From Streptomyces goshikiensis (GTDB taxonomy: Bacteria; Actinomycetota; Actinomycetes; Streptomycetales; Streptomycetaceae), in contig NZ_BMVE01000001.1 in assembly GCF_014650555.1 (NCBI RefSeq), positions 682,001-746,000 on the forward strand: DNA of 64,000 nt, given 5' to 3'. This document shows positions 10,898 to 19,540 of the stretch, one piece after another. The position numbers and the translations under genes were made by a program. Within the stretch, counting starts at the first letter, position 1; each line of letters begins with the position of its first letter. The notes below the pieces were generated by a model. That model had not been told where the DNA came from. It searched no databases and saw only the letters and a list, made by a program, of their open reading frames with translations.

Positions 10898-11605
10898 ACA
10901 GGCACCGGAGGTCGCGGGGGCGGCGACGCGCAGAACACGCGCTGGACGGGTACGCGCTGGGCACCCGGGGAGCAGATCCTGTGGCGGTACCGCGATCACG
11001 CCCCGGGGTCGAAGGGCCAGGTCCACATCTGCCGCCCGGTGACCGTGGTCGAGGACACCCCGGAGCTGCTGGCCGTGTGGATGGCCCCCGGCACCGAGTG
11101 CGTCAAGCCGGTGCTCGCCGACGGCACCCCCGTCCATGCGGAGCCGCTCGCCACCCGCTACACCGCGCCGCGCACCACCGTACGGGCGCGCTGGTTCGGC
11201 ACCGGGGTGCTGAAGCTGGCCCGGCCCCGGGACCCGTGGTCGGTGTGGCTGTTCTGGGAGCGCGGCTGGCGGTTCAAGAACTGGTACGTGAACCTGGAGG
11301 AGCCCCGCGCCCGGTGGGCCGGCGGGGTGGATTCCGAGGACCACTTCCTGGACATCGCCGTGCACCCGGACCGCAGCTGGCAGTGGCTGGACGAGGACGA
11401 GTTCGCGCAGGCCCAGCAGCTCGGCCTGATGGGCCGGGAGCAGGCGGAGCGGGTCCGGGAGGCCGGGCTCGCCGCCGTCGAGGTCATCCGGGCGTGGGGA
11501 CCGCCTTTCCGCGACCGCTGGCAGGACTGGAGACCGGATCCGGCCTGGGGTGTTCCGGTCCTCCCCGAGGACTGGGACCGCACCCCGGCGCATATGACCT
11601 CATGA
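10895..11605 (+). CDS. DUF402 (FomD/Ntdp-like) protein
   Basis: A 236-residue DUF402 protein. Recognisable segments are PGEQILWRYRDH near the N-terminus, TTVRARWFGTGVLKLARP in the middle, and the core WYVNLEEPRARWAGGVDSEDHFLDIAVHPDRSWQWLDEDEF, which carries the acidic residues that bind metal in characterised relatives (FomD and the nucleoside-diphosphate phosphatase Ntdp, hydrolases of nucleotide or CMP esters). The C-terminal helix runs to WGPPFRDRW. The natural substrate in this organism is unknown. The gene stands alone between fumC and the SpoIIE-type gene. Confidence 0.85.
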   Translation: MTGTGGRGGGDAQNTRWTGTRWAPGEQILWRYRDHAPGSKGQVHICRPVTVVEDTPELLAVWMAPGTECVKPVLADGTPVHAEPLATRYTAPRTTVRARWFGTGVLKLARPRDPWSVWLFWERGWRFKNWYVNLEEPRARWAGGVDSEDHFLDIAVHPDRSWQWLDEDEFAQAQQLGLMGREQAERVREAGLAAVEVIRAWGPPFRDRWQDWRPDPAWGVPVLPEDWDRTPAHMTS

Positions 11606-11658
11606 GACCCTTGATGCGCCCCCGGGGTTCAAACGTAGGATCGTCCTCCGCTGGGTGG

Positions 11659-11676
11659 CACGCGGTGCACCGCGTG
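11659..11676. promoter_or_regulatory. Perfect 18-bp palindrome upstream of the SpoIIE-type gene
   Basis: CACGCGGTGCACCGCGTG is fully self-complementary. It lies 54 bases after the DUF402 stop and about 180 bases before the phosphatase start, so it could be an operator or a short hairpin ending the DUF402 transcript. There is no T-run after it. Confidence 0.4.
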
Positions 11677-11857
11677 CTTGTACATCCGTAAATAACGTGC
11701 CGTACACGGAACTTGACCGGAGATCAACGCAGAGCGAGAGGTAACGAGCGGGACGCGGAACCTCGGGGCGGTGGTGCCCCTGCCGCTGAGCGGGTATACC
11801 GCGACTGACCGAGTTGAGTGCAGCGCACATCGAGCGCAAACGGACGGAATTCCACGC

Positions 11858-14065
11858 GTGACGGAGTACCCCACCTCCCAGGAGGGCCCGCAGCCCGTCG
11901 CCTCCGGCGGAGGAACGGATGACGCCGGCCACGGCAAGGCGCCGATCGCGGCCGCCGAGGCCGTGCGCACGCATGCGCAGGTCCCGGGCAACGAACCGGA
12001 CGGCGCCGGCGCGGCGGGCTCCGACGCCCGCCCGCACTCCGAGGCCTCCGGCCTGCCCCGGCCCCGGGCCACGGCCGATCCGGCCGCCGGCGAGGGCGGC
12101 CAGGTCACGGCCCGCACCCGGGACGGCGCGGCCGCCCGCAACGCCGCGGACGCCATCGACACCGGCGCCGATGCCGACGTCCTGGACGGCGAGGCCGGCG
12201 CCGGCGCCGGCCTGTCCGGCGGCGGCGTGATCCCGGAGATCAACTCCGCCCGGCGGGAAGGCGACCGGCTGCGGTTCGTCGGCGCCGCCACCCGGCGGAT
12301 CGCGCGCGGCATCGACCTCGACGAGATCGTGCTCGGCCTGTGCCGGGCCACCGTGCCGACGTTCTCGGACGCCATCCTCGTCTACCTGCGCGACCCCCTG
12401 CCCGTGGGCGACGAACGCCCCGTCGGCCCGGTCGTTTTAAGGCTCCGGCGCACCGACCGGCTCCGGCCGATCGACGACCTGACCGGAGCCGAGAGCGACC
12501 GGACCGCGGGCGTCCCGGCGCCCACCGGCCTGATGGGCGGCGCGGGGCTGCTCGGCGGCGCCGGGTTCCTCGGGCCCTCCGGCGAGCTCGACTTCAGCCA
12601 GCTGCCGCTGGTCGGCCCGCAGGGTGACCTGCCCGCCGCCGAGCTGTGCGAGATCCGCTCCGGCGGGGCGCTCGCCGAGGTGCTGCGCGGCGTCCGGCCC
12701 GTCTTCGGGTCCTCCGCCGCCGCCAAGGCCGCCCTCCCGGAGCTGCTGGGCTCCGAGCACCCCGTACCGCGCGGGCAGCGCGCCATCCTGGCGCCGCTGC
12801 GGGGCCGCCGCCGCGTCATCGGCGCGGCCGTGTTCCTGCGCACCCCGGACCGGCCCGCCTTCGAGACCAACGACCTGCTGGTCGCCGCCCAGCTGGCCAC
12901 CCACACCGCGCTCGGCATCGACAAGGCCGTCCTGTACGGCCGCGAGGCGTACATCGCCGACGAGCTCCAGCGCACCATGCTCCCCGACGGCCTGCCCCAG
13001 CCCACCGGGGTCCGCCTCGCCTCCCGCTACCTGCCCGCCGCCGAGACGGCCCGGGTCGGCGGCGACTGGTACGACGCCATACCGCTGCCCGGCAGCCGGG
13101 TCGCGCTCGTCGTCGGCGACGTGATGGGCCACTCCATGACCTCCGCCGCGATCATGGGCCAGCTGCGGACGACGGCCCAGACGCTGGCGCAGCTCGACCT
13201 GCCCCCGGCCGAGGTGCTGCACCACCTCGACGAGCAGGCGCAGCGCCTGGGCTCCGACCGGATGGCCACCTGCCTCTACGCCGTCTACGACCCCGTCTCG
13301 CACCGGATCACCATCGCCAACGCCGGCCACCCACCGCCCGTGCTGCTGCACCTGGGCGGCCGCGCCGAGGTGCTCAGGGTGCCTCCCGGCGCCCCGATCG
13401 GCGTCGGCGGCGTGGACTTCGAGGCCGTGGAGCTGGACGCGCCCGCCGGGGCCACCCTGCTCCTCTACACCGACGGCCTGGTGGAGTCCCGGCTGCGCGA
13501 CGTGTGGACCGGCATCGAGCAGCTCCGCGAGCGCCTCGCCACCACCGCCCAGCTGACCGGCCTGGACCACCCGCCGCCGCTGGAGGCGCTCTGCGACGAC
13601 GTCCTCGACATGCTCGGCCCGGGCGACCGCGACGACGACATCGCGCTGCTCGCGGCCCGCTTCGACGGGATCGCGCCGAGCGACGTCGCGTACTGGTTCC
13701 TGGACCCGGAGGAGACCGCTCCGGGCCGGGCCCGCCGGTTCGCCCGCCGCGCGCTGACCCGGTGGGGCCTGGAGGAGCTCCAGGACTCCCTGGAGCTGCT
13801 GGTGAGCGAGGTCGTCACGAACGCCGTGCGGTACGCGGAGCGGCCCGTCACGCTGCGCCTGCTGCGTACGGACGTGCTGCGCTGCGAGGTCGGGGACGAC
13901 TCCCCGCAGCTGCCCCGCCAGCGCCGCGCCCGGGACACCGACGAGGGCGGCCGCGGCCTGTTCCTGGTCAACCGGATGGCCCGCCGCTGGGGCGCGACCA
14001 GGCTGAGCAGCGGAAAGGTGGTCTGGTTCGAGCTCCCGTTGCCGGGAGCGCATGATCGGCGTTGA
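11858..14065 (+). CDS. GAF-SpoIIE phosphatase-HATPase regulatory protein
   Basis: A 735-residue signalling protein. After an Ala/Gly/Pro-rich unstructured N-terminus (about 1-125) come a GAF-like sensor region (about 135-360), a PPM-type SpoIIE phosphatase (about 365-605; DELQRTMLP, GGDWYDAI, GDVMGHSM, YTDGLVESR, DDDIALLAARF hold the metal-binding acids) and a C-terminal RsbW-like anti-sigma kinase domain (605-735; SEVVTNAVRYAERP, DEGGRGLFLVNRMARRWG). Such fusions control anti-anti-sigma factors by dephosphorylating them and can also bind or phosphorylate partners. The GTG start giving VTEYPTSQ fits codon use. Codon 194 (12437-12439) is TTA, very rare in Streptomyces and read by the bldA tRNA, so translation may depend on development. 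Confidence 0.9.
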   Translation: MTEYPTSQEGPQPVASGGGTDDAGHGKAPIAAAEAVRTHAQVPGNEPDGAGAAGSDARPHSEASGLPRPRATADPAAGEGGQVTARTRDGAAARNAADAIDTGADADVLDGEAGAGAGLSGGGVIPEINSARREGDRLRFVGAATRRIARGIDLDEIVLGLCRATVPTFSDAILVYLRDPLPVGDERPVGPVVLRLRRTDRLRPIDDLTGAESDRTAGVPAPTGLMGGAGLLGGAGFLGPSGELDFSQLPLVGPQGDLPAAELCEIRSGGALAEVLRGVRPVFGSSAAAKAALPELLGSEHPVPRGQRAILAPLRGRRRVIGAAVFLRTPDRPAFETNDLLVAAQLATHTALGIDKAVLYGREAYIADELQRTMLPDGLPQPTGVRLASRYLPAAETARVGGDWYDAIPLPGSRVALVVGDVMGHSMTSAAIMGQLRTTAQTLAQLDLPPAEVLHHLDEQAQRLGSDRMATCLYAVYDPVSHRITIANAGHPPPVLLHLGGRAEVLRVPPGAPIGVGGVDFEAVELDAPAGATLLLYTDGLVESRLRDVWTGIEQLRERLATTAQLTGLDHPPPLEALCDDVLDMLGPGDRDDDIALLAARFDGIAPSDVAYWFLDPEETAPGRARRFARRALTRWGLEELQDSLELLVSEVVTNAVRYAERPVTLRLLRTDVLRCEVGDDSPQLPRQRRARDTDEGGRGLFLVNRMARRWGATRLSSGKVVWFELPLPGAHDRR

Positions 14066-14117
14066 CTGGGTAGGCGTGTGAGGAGACGAACCGACCGACC
14101 CCAGGGGAGGACGCCTC

Positions 14118-15581
14118 GTGACCCAGGAAGCGCGGAAGATCCCGTACACGACCACCAACACCGGGATTCCGGTGGAGAGCGACGAGCATTCGCTCACCAT
14201 CGGCCCGGACGGCCCGATCCTGCTCCAGGACCACTACCTGATCGAGAAGATGGCCCAGTTCAACCGCGAACGGGTCCCCGAACGGGTGGTGCACGCCAAG
14301 GGGTCGGGCGCGTACGGCGTCTTCCAGGTGACCAACGACGTCAGCCAGTTCACCAAGGCCGACCTCTTCCAGCCTGGCCGCAGGACCGAGATGCTGGCCC
14401 GGTTCTCGACGGTCGCGGGCGAGCAGGGCTCCCCCGACACCTGGCGGGACCCGCGCGGCTTCGCCCTGAAGTTCTATACGAACCAGGGGAATTACGACCT
14501 GGTCGGCAACAACACGCCGGTCTTCTTCGTACGCGACCCGAGCAAGTTCCAGGACTTCATCCGCTCGCAGAAGCGCCGTCCCGACAACGGGCTGCGCGAC
14601 CACGACATGCAGTGGGACTTCTGGACCCTGTCCCCCGAGTCCGCGCACATGGTGACGTGGCTGATGGGCGACCGGGGCATCCCGAAGTCGTACCGGCACA
14701 TGAACGGCTACGGCTCGCACACCTACCTGTGGGTCAACGGCGGCGGCGCGAAGTTCTGGGTGAAGTACCACGTCAAGACCGACCAGGGCATCGAGTTCCT
14801 CACCCAGGACGAGGCCGACCGGATGGCGGGCGAGGACCCGGACCTCCACCGCCGTGACCTGTACGAGTCGATCGCGGGCGGCGAGGCGCCGACGTGGACG
14901 ATGTACGTCCAGGTCATGCCCTTCGAGGACGCGCCGGACTACCGCTTCAATCCGTTCGACCTGACCAAGGTGTGGCCGCACGAGGACTATCCGCTGATCG
15001 AGGTCGGCCGGATGACCCTGGACAAGAACCCGGACGACTACTTCGTCCACATCGAGCAGGCCGCCTTCGAGCCCTCCAACCTGGTGCCGGGCATCGGCCC
15101 GTCGCCGGACAAGATGCTGCTGGGCCGGCTGTTCTCGTACCCCGACACGCACCGGTACCGGATCGGGGCGAACTACGCGCAGCTCCCGCCGAACCGGGCC
15201 CGCTCGCAGGTCTCCTCGTACGCGAAGGACGGCGCGATGCGCTTCGAGGCGTCGGCCGCGGCCCGCCCGTACGCGCCGAACTCGTACGGGGGCCCGGCGG
15301 CCGATGTGGGCCGCTTCGGCGAGCCGGCCGGCTGGGCCACGGCGGGCGAGATGGTGCGGGAGGCGTACGCGCTGCGCAGCGCCGACGACGACTGGGGCCA
15401 GCCGGGCACGATGGTGCGGCAGGTGCTGGACGACGCGGCGCGCGAGCGTCTCGTGGCGAACGTCAGCGGGCACCTGTCGGACGGGGTCAGCGGCCCGGTG
15501 CTGGAGCGCGCCTTCCAGTACTGGCGCGCCATCGACAAGGCCGTCGGCGACCGGATCGCGGCGGCGGTCTCGGGCGGCTGA
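14118..15581 (+). CDS. katA: Monofunctional haem catalase
   Basis: A 487-residue small-subunit (clade 3 size) catalase that dismutates hydrogen peroxide. The distal His59 is in [13 protein letters not shown], Asn132 in [11 protein letters not shown], and the proximal haem ligand Tyr341 in [12 protein letters not shown]. The NADPH-binding type central region ([12 protein letters not shown]) and a helical C-terminus are present; no large flavodoxin-like C-terminal domain. The GTG start follows GGGGAGG by seven bases. It lies 52 bases after the SpoIIE-type gene. No ferric uptake-type repressor gene is adjacent. The symbol katA is by class only. Confidence 0.93.
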   Translation: MTQEARKIPYTTTNTGIPVESDEHSLTIGPDGPILLQDHYLIEKMAQFNRERVPERVVHAKGSGAYGVFQVTNDVSQFTKADLFQPGRRTEMLARFSTVAGEQGSPDTWRDPRGFALKFYTNQGNYDLVGNNTPVFFVRDPSKFQDFIRSQKRRPDNGLRDHDMQWDFWTLSPESAHMVTWLMGDRGIPKSYRHMNGYGSHTYLWVNGGGAKFWVKYHVKTDQGIEFLTQDEADRMAGEDPDLHRRDLYESIAGGEAPTWTMYVQVMPFEDAPDYRFNPFDLTKVWPHEDYPLIEVGRMTLDKNPDDYFVHIEQAAFEPSNLVPGIGPSPDKMLLGRLFSYPDTHRYRIGANYAQLPPNRARSQVSSYAKDGAMRFEASAAARPYAPNSYGGPAADVGRFGEPAGWATAGEMVREAYALRSADDDWGQPGTMVRQVLDDAARERLVANVSGHLSDGVSGPVLERAFQYWRAIDKAVGDRIAAAVSGG

Positions 15582-15628
15582 GGCGCGGGCGCCCGGAAGC
15601 GGAACCGTAAGCGGACCGGAAGCGAAAA

Positions 15629-15668
15629 CACCGCCGCCCCGTAGCGCGAGCGCTGCGGGGCGGCGGTG
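15629..15668. terminator. Bidirectional intrinsic terminator
   Basis: A 19-bp stem (one G-U pair) with a 2-base apparent loop, between the convergent catalase and penicillin-binding protein genes. The left arm begins CACCGCCGCCCCG. Confidence 0.85.
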
Positions 15669-15691
15669 TCGGTACCGGCTGCCGGTGGGCG

Positions 15692-17980
15692 TCAGTTGCC
15701 CGGGACGGGCAGGATCGGCGGCGGCTTGACCGGGCTCTGGCTCGTGCTCGGCTTCACCGGGCTCTGGCTGGTGCTCGGCTTGACCGGGCTCTGGCTGGTG
15801 CTCGGGTCCGGCTTGGTCGAGCTCTGGCTCGGGTCCGGGCTGTTGCTCGGCGAGCGGCTGGTGCTCGGCGACGAGCTGGTGCTCGCGGACTGGCTCGGCG
15901 AGGACGACGGGGAGGCGCTGCGGCTGGGTACCTGCGGGGTGCCCATCTCGGCGTCCGGCAGCTTGAACTCGCCCGTCTTGACGCCCTTGAGCGCGGCGAG
16001 GGTGTACGCCTGCCAGATCTCGGCGGGGAAGGTACCACCACCGGCGCGGCCACCACCGGCGGCGCCGGTCAGGGTGACCTGCGTGTGGGTGCCCGGCTCC
16101 TCACCGAAGATCGCCACGACGGTGACGAGTTCCGGGGTGTAGGCGGTGAACCAGCCGGCCACGTTCTTCTCGGTGGTACCGGTCTTGGCGGCGGCCTCGT
16201 AGGCGGAGCTCTTGACGACCTTCGCCGAGCCCTCGTTGACGACACCGGTGAGCACCTTGGTGACGGTGTCGGCGGTCTCGCGGGTGATGGCCTGGCCGCC
16301 GATGGCGGGGGCCGGCTTGAACTGCCGGTCCTTGTGCGTCGCGCTCTTGACGATGGTCGGGGTGACCTTCTTGCCGTGGTTGTCGAAGGTGGCGTAGACG
16401 CCGGCCATCTCCAGCGTGTTGGCGCTCATGGTGCCGAGCGTCATGGCCGGCTTGTCGCCGGGCCAGCCGTCACGGTCCTGCATGCCCAGTTCGAGGGCCG
16501 TCTGCTTCACGGCCGACGGCTTGGTGTCCACGATCATCTGCGCGTACACGGAGTTCACCGACCAGTTGGTGGCCTCCTGCACGGTCATCATCGGGTCGCC
16601 GTAGTCCTTGTCGTCCTGGTTCTGCGGGTTGAACGGGACGTCGCTGCCGACCACCTTGCGCTTGCTGGTGCCGTCGTAGAGCGTGTTCGGGTTGATCGGC
16701 TTGTGGTCCTGGGTGGTCGCCTTGTTCTCCAGGGCGGACGCGAGCACGATCGGCTTGAAGGTCGAGCCGGGCTGATAGTCGGTGCGCAGGGCGTTGCTGT
16801 TCCACTGCTGGGACCGGCCCAGGCCGCCGTACATGGCGACGATCGCGCCGGTCTTCGGGTCCACGGAGGTGGCGCCGGCCTGCACGCTCTGGTCGACGGG
16901 GCGCTTCTTGGTGTCCTTGCGGTCGAGCTTGGACTCCAGCTCGTCCTGGACGGCCTTCTCCATCGCCGCCTGGCGGTTCTTGTCGATGTTGAGGGTGATC
17001 GTCCAGCCGCCGGCCTTGAGCTCCGACTCGGGGATGCCCTGCCGGTCGAGCTCGTCCTCGGCGGCCTGGACCAGGTAGCCCTTCTGGCCTTCCATGCCCG
17101 GGGGCGCCTTGGGCTGGATCGGCTCCTGGAACTTGATCTCCTTGCGCTTCTCCGGGGTCAGCTTCTTCATCTCGACCATGTTGTCGAGGACGGCGTTGAA
17201 GCGGATCATGACCAGCCGCTTGCCGTTCGGTCCGGCGGTCGCCCAGTCGTACTGGCTGGGGGCCTGGATGACGGCGGCGAGGTAGGCGCCCTGCTCCAGC
17301 GTCAGCTTTTCGGCGTCGACGCCGTAGTAGGCCTGGGCCGCGGCCTGGATGCCGTAGGCGTTGCGGCCGTAGAAGTTGGTGTTCAGGTAACCGGCGAGGA
17401 TCTCGGGCTTCTCCATGCGCTGGTCGACCTTGAGGGAGATGATCAGCTCCCGGACCTTGCGCGTCGCCGACTGGTCCTGGGTCAGGTAGTAGTTCTTGAC
17501 GTACTGCTGGGTGATCGTCGAACCACCGGCCTTGCCCTTGCCCGTGACGGTGTTGAAGAGGCCTCGGGCCACACCCATCACGTCGATGCCGCTGTCCTTG
17601 TAGAAGGACTTGTTCTCGATCGCGATGAAGGCCGTCTGGACGTCCTCCGGGATCTTGCTGATCGGGAGGATCTCGCGGTTGAGGCCGCCGGTGCGCGCCA
17701 TGAGCGTGCCGTCGGAGTACTTGTAGACGTTGCTCTGGAGCGTCGCCTTCTCGTTCGGGTCCGGCGGCTCCACGGAGTAGTAGAGGAACACCAGAGCGCC
17801 CATGCCGAGCAGCATCAGCCCGAAGAAGGTTCCGAGGACCTTCTTCCAGGTGAAGAAGCGACGTATGCCCTTCGGCTTGCCGGCGCTGCCCTTGCCGTCC
17901 TTGCCACTCTTGGCGCGCCCGCCCGGTGCCCGCCGCGCTCCGCGCTGCTGCTGCGCCCGTCGCGCTTCTGCTCGGCCCAT
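15692..17980 (-). CDS. Class A penicillin-binding protein (glycosyltransferase/transpeptidase)
   Basis: A 762-residue bifunctional peptidoglycan synthase. A basic cytoplasmic head (1-47) precedes one membrane helix (about 48-68). The GT51 domain carries the catalytic Glu122 in FIAIENKSFY and GGSTITQQYVKNYYL (153-167). The transpeptidase domain has the SxxK motif STFK (Ser406-Lys409), SVN (474-476) and KTGT (599-602), so all penicillin-reactive elements are intact. From about residue 686 the tail is low complexity, rich in Ser and Pro, and ends with three tandem STSQSPVKP-type nonapeptides, probably an extended or glycosylated wall-spanning linker. Convergent with the catalase gene; divergent from the SPFH gene. 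Confidence 0.94.
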   Translation of the reverse strand: MGRAEARRAQQQRGARRAPGGRAKSGKDGKGSAGKPKGIRRFFTWKKVLGTFFGLMLLGMGALVFLYYSVEPPDPNEKATLQSNVYKYSDGTLMARTGGLNREILPISKIPEDVQTAFIAIENKSFYKDSGIDVMGVARGLFNTVTGKGKAGGSTITQQYVKNYYLTQDQSATRKVRELIISLKVDQRMEKPEILAGYLNTNFYGRNAYGIQAAAQAYYGVDAEKLTLEQGAYLAAVIQAPSQYDWATAGPNGKRLVMIRFNAVLDNMVEMKKLTPEKRKEIKFQEPIQPKAPPGMEGQKGYLVQAAEDELDRQGIPESELKAGGWTITLNIDKNRQAAMEKAVQDELESKLDRKDTKKRPVDQSVQAGATSVDPKTGAIVAMYGGLGRSQQWNSNALRTDYQPGSTFKPIVLASALENKATTQDHKPINPNTLYDGTSKRKVVGSDVPFNPQNQDDKDYGDPMMTVQEATNWSVNSVYAQMIVDTKPSAVKQTALELGMQDRDGWPGDKPAMTLGTMSANTLEMAGVYATFDNHGKKVTPTIVKSATHKDRQFKPAPAIGGQAITRETADTVTKVLTGVVNEGSAKVVKSSAYEAAAKTGTTEKNVAGWFTAYTPELVTVVAIFGEEPGTHTQVTLTGAAGGGRAGGGTFPAEIWQAYTLAALKGVKTGEFKLPDAEMGTPQVPSRSASPSSSPSQSASTSSSPSTSRSPSNSPDPSQSSTKPDPSTSQSPVKPSTSQSPVKPSTSQSPVKPPPILPVPGN
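15723..15803. repeat. Three tandem 27-bp units encoding the PBP tail
   Basis: Three nearly identical 27-base units in frame with the penicillin-binding protein gene, each coding for a nonapeptide of the STSQSPVKP type. The high identity at DNA level suggests recent expansion or slippage, so copy number may vary between strains. Confidence 0.85.
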
Positions 17981-18152
17981 CGCTCCCGCTCCGCTCGATT
18001 ACCCCCCCGACGTCAGCTCAGAAAGCTAACACCGCAGGCTGTGACAAAGGTTGGCTAACCCTGATCAATACAGGTCATTTCGGACGTGAGAATCAGCACC
18101 CACATCACTGGAACCGACGTACAGGATGGCGGAAGGGTTGCGGAGAACCCAA

Positions 18153-18168
18153 AAAGTGATATCACTTT
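18153..18168. promoter_or_regulatory. Perfect 16-bp palindrome at the SPFH-RHH promoter
   Basis: AAAGTGATATCACTTT is fully self-complementary, AT-rich against a GC-rich background, and lies 45 bases before the SPFH gene start. A possible -10 (TAGAGG, 18171-18176) directly follows. This is the expected position for an operator. The ribbon-helix-helix protein encoded second in this operon is a natural candidate for binding it. Site seen; binding inferred. Confidence 0.6.
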
Positions 18169-18213
18169 GCTAGAGGGTCCGAGCGACCACGACCGAACAA
18201 ACGGGGGCAGTCC

Positions 18214-19152
18214 ATGACAAACGCATCAGCCATCGACGCGGACACGAACGCCGCTACGGGGACCTCGCACGGCGTACGGGAGGTCGCGGCGCGCTCCGTC
18301 GGAGGCGGACTGGCCCTGCTGCTGGGCCTGTTGGGCGTCATAGCCGGCGCGGGCCTGATCGCCTTCGGAGCCGCGGCCACGACGGTCGGCGCCAAGGTCG
18401 CGCTCATCCTCGGCGGCATCCTGCTGGTCCTCGCCGCGATCATCGCGATGAGCGGACTCAACACGGTCGCGCCGGGCGAGGCCCGCGTGGTCCAGCTCTT
18501 CGGCCGCTACCGGGGCACCATCCGCGCCGACGGACTGCGCTGGGTCAACCCGCTGACCTCCCGCGAGAAGATCTCCACCCGCGTCCGCAACCACGAGACG
18601 GCCGTCCTGAAGGTCAACGACGCATACGGCAACCCCATCGAGCTCGCCGCCGTCGTGGTCTGGCGGGTCGAGGACACCGCGCGGGCGGTGTTCGAGGTGG
18701 ATGACTTCACGGAGTTCGTGGAGACGCAGACCGAGGCGGCCGTGCGCCACATCGCCATCGAGTACCCCTACGACTCGCACGACGAAGGCGGCCTGTCCCT
18801 GCGCGGCAACGCCGAGGAGATCACCGAGAAGCTCGCCGTCGAGCTCCACGCCCGGGTCGAGGCGGCCGGCGTGCACATCATCGAGTCCCGCTTCACGCAT
18901 CTCGCGTACGCTCCGGAGATCGCCTCCGCGATGCTCCAGCGCCAGCAGGCGGGCGCGGTCGTGGCGGCGCGCAAGCAGATCGTCGAAGGAGCGGTGGGCA
19001 TGGTCGAGCTGGCCCTGACCCGGCTGGCGGAGGAGGGCATCGTGGATCTGGACCCGGAGCGCAAGGCGGCCATGGTCTCGAACCTGATGGTGGTCCTCTG
19101 CGGCGACCGCGCGGCCCAGCCCGTCGTGAACACGGGCACCCTCTACCAGTGA
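18214..19152 (+). CDS. SPFH/Band 7 domain membrane protein
   Basis: A 312-residue protein. Two membrane segments near the N-terminus (about 25-50 and 52-80, [20 protein letters not shown] and [18 protein letters not shown]) are followed by an SPFH domain starting [31 protein letters not shown] and ending in [42 protein letters not shown]. This is the stomatin/flotillin-like scaffold that oligomerises on membranes. The function in actinobacteria is unknown. It overlaps the next gene by GTGA, so the pair is translationally coupled. A striking palindrome sits at the promoter. Confidence 0.9.
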   Translation: MTNASAIDADTNAATGTSHGVREVAARSVGGGLALLLGLLGVIAGAGLIAFGAAATTVGAKVALILGGILLVLAAIIAMSGLNTVAPGEARVVQLFGRYRGTIRADGLRWVNPLTSREKISTRVRNHETAVLKVNDAYGNPIELAAVVVWRVEDTARAVFEVDDFTEFVETQTEAAVRHIAIEYPYDSHDEGGLSLRGNAEEITEKLAVELHARVEAAGVHIIESRFTHLAYAPEIASAMLQRQQAGAVVAARKQIVEGAVGMVELALTRLAEEGIVDLDPERKAAMVSNLMVVLCGDRAAQPVVNTGTLYQ

Positions 19153-19424
19153 GCCCCGACACCGACGGCGAACCGGAGCAGCCCGCGAAGGCGGGCCGGC
19201 AGGCGCGCAAGCAGGTACTCCTCCGGCTCGACCCGCAGGTGTACGACGCCCTCGCGCGCTGGGCGGGCGAGGAACTGCGCAGCGCGAACGCGCAGATCGA
19301 GTTCCTGCTCCGCCGCGCCCTGGGCGAGGCCGGCCGCCTCCCCGGCGGCGCGGGCCCGATCCCGCCCCGCGGCCGCCCGCCCAAGCCCCCCGACCAGGGC
19401 GCCGGGCGGAGCCCGCAGGGTTAG
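19149..19424 (+). CDS. Arc-type ribbon-helix-helix protein coupled to the SPFH gene
   Basis: A 91-residue protein. Residues about 18-50 (ARKQVLLRLDPQVYDALARW, then AGEELRSANAQIEFLLRRAL) match the beta strand and two helices of the Arc/MetJ ribbon-helix-helix fold, with basic and alternating residues in the strand for DNA contact. The C-terminal third is Pro/Gly rich and probably disordered. It starts at a GTG inside the last codons of the SPFH gene. RHH proteins bind short palindromes as paired dimers, so autoregulation through the 18153 palindrome is plausible. It resembles a HicB/Arc-like antitoxin, but no toxin is encoded nearby. Confidence 0.8.
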   Translation: MSPDTDGEPEQPAKAGRQARKQVLLRLDPQVYDALARWAGEELRSANAQIEFLLRRALGEAGRLPGGAGPIPPRGRPPKPPDQGAGRSPQG

Positions 19425-19439
19425 CCCGTACGGAAGACA

Positions 19440-19473
19440 GCGGCCCCGGACCTCTGCGGAGATCCGGGGCCGC
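19440..19473 (+). terminator. Intrinsic terminator after the SPFH-RHH pair
   Basis: A perfect 11-bp stem (GCGGCCCCGGA with its complement) that continues as an inner CTC/GAG stem, 16 bases after the stop at 19424. Confidence 0.75.
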
Positions 19474-19500
19474 GCCCGTTTCCGGATCTATACCCGGTGC

Positions 19501-19533
19501 GTATACACCGAGGGTATACACCCGGTGTAGAGT
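19501..19533 (+). promoter_or_regulatory. PadR operon operator and promoter
   Basis: Two direct copies of GTATACAC (19501-19508 and 19514-19521) and a centred dyad ACACCCGGTGT overlap the region upstream of the PadR gene. TAGAGT at 19528-19533 ends seven bases before the ATG at 19541 and there is no ribosome site, which suggests a leaderless transcript. PadR-family repressors typically bind such repeats over their own promoter. Binding is inferred. Confidence 0.5.
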
Positions 19534-19540
19534 CACCGGC

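Noticed and set aside
19149..19424. A toxin-antitoxin system
   Set aside because: The RHH protein looks antitoxin-like, but its partner is an SPFH membrane protein and there is no toxin-like small gene nearby.
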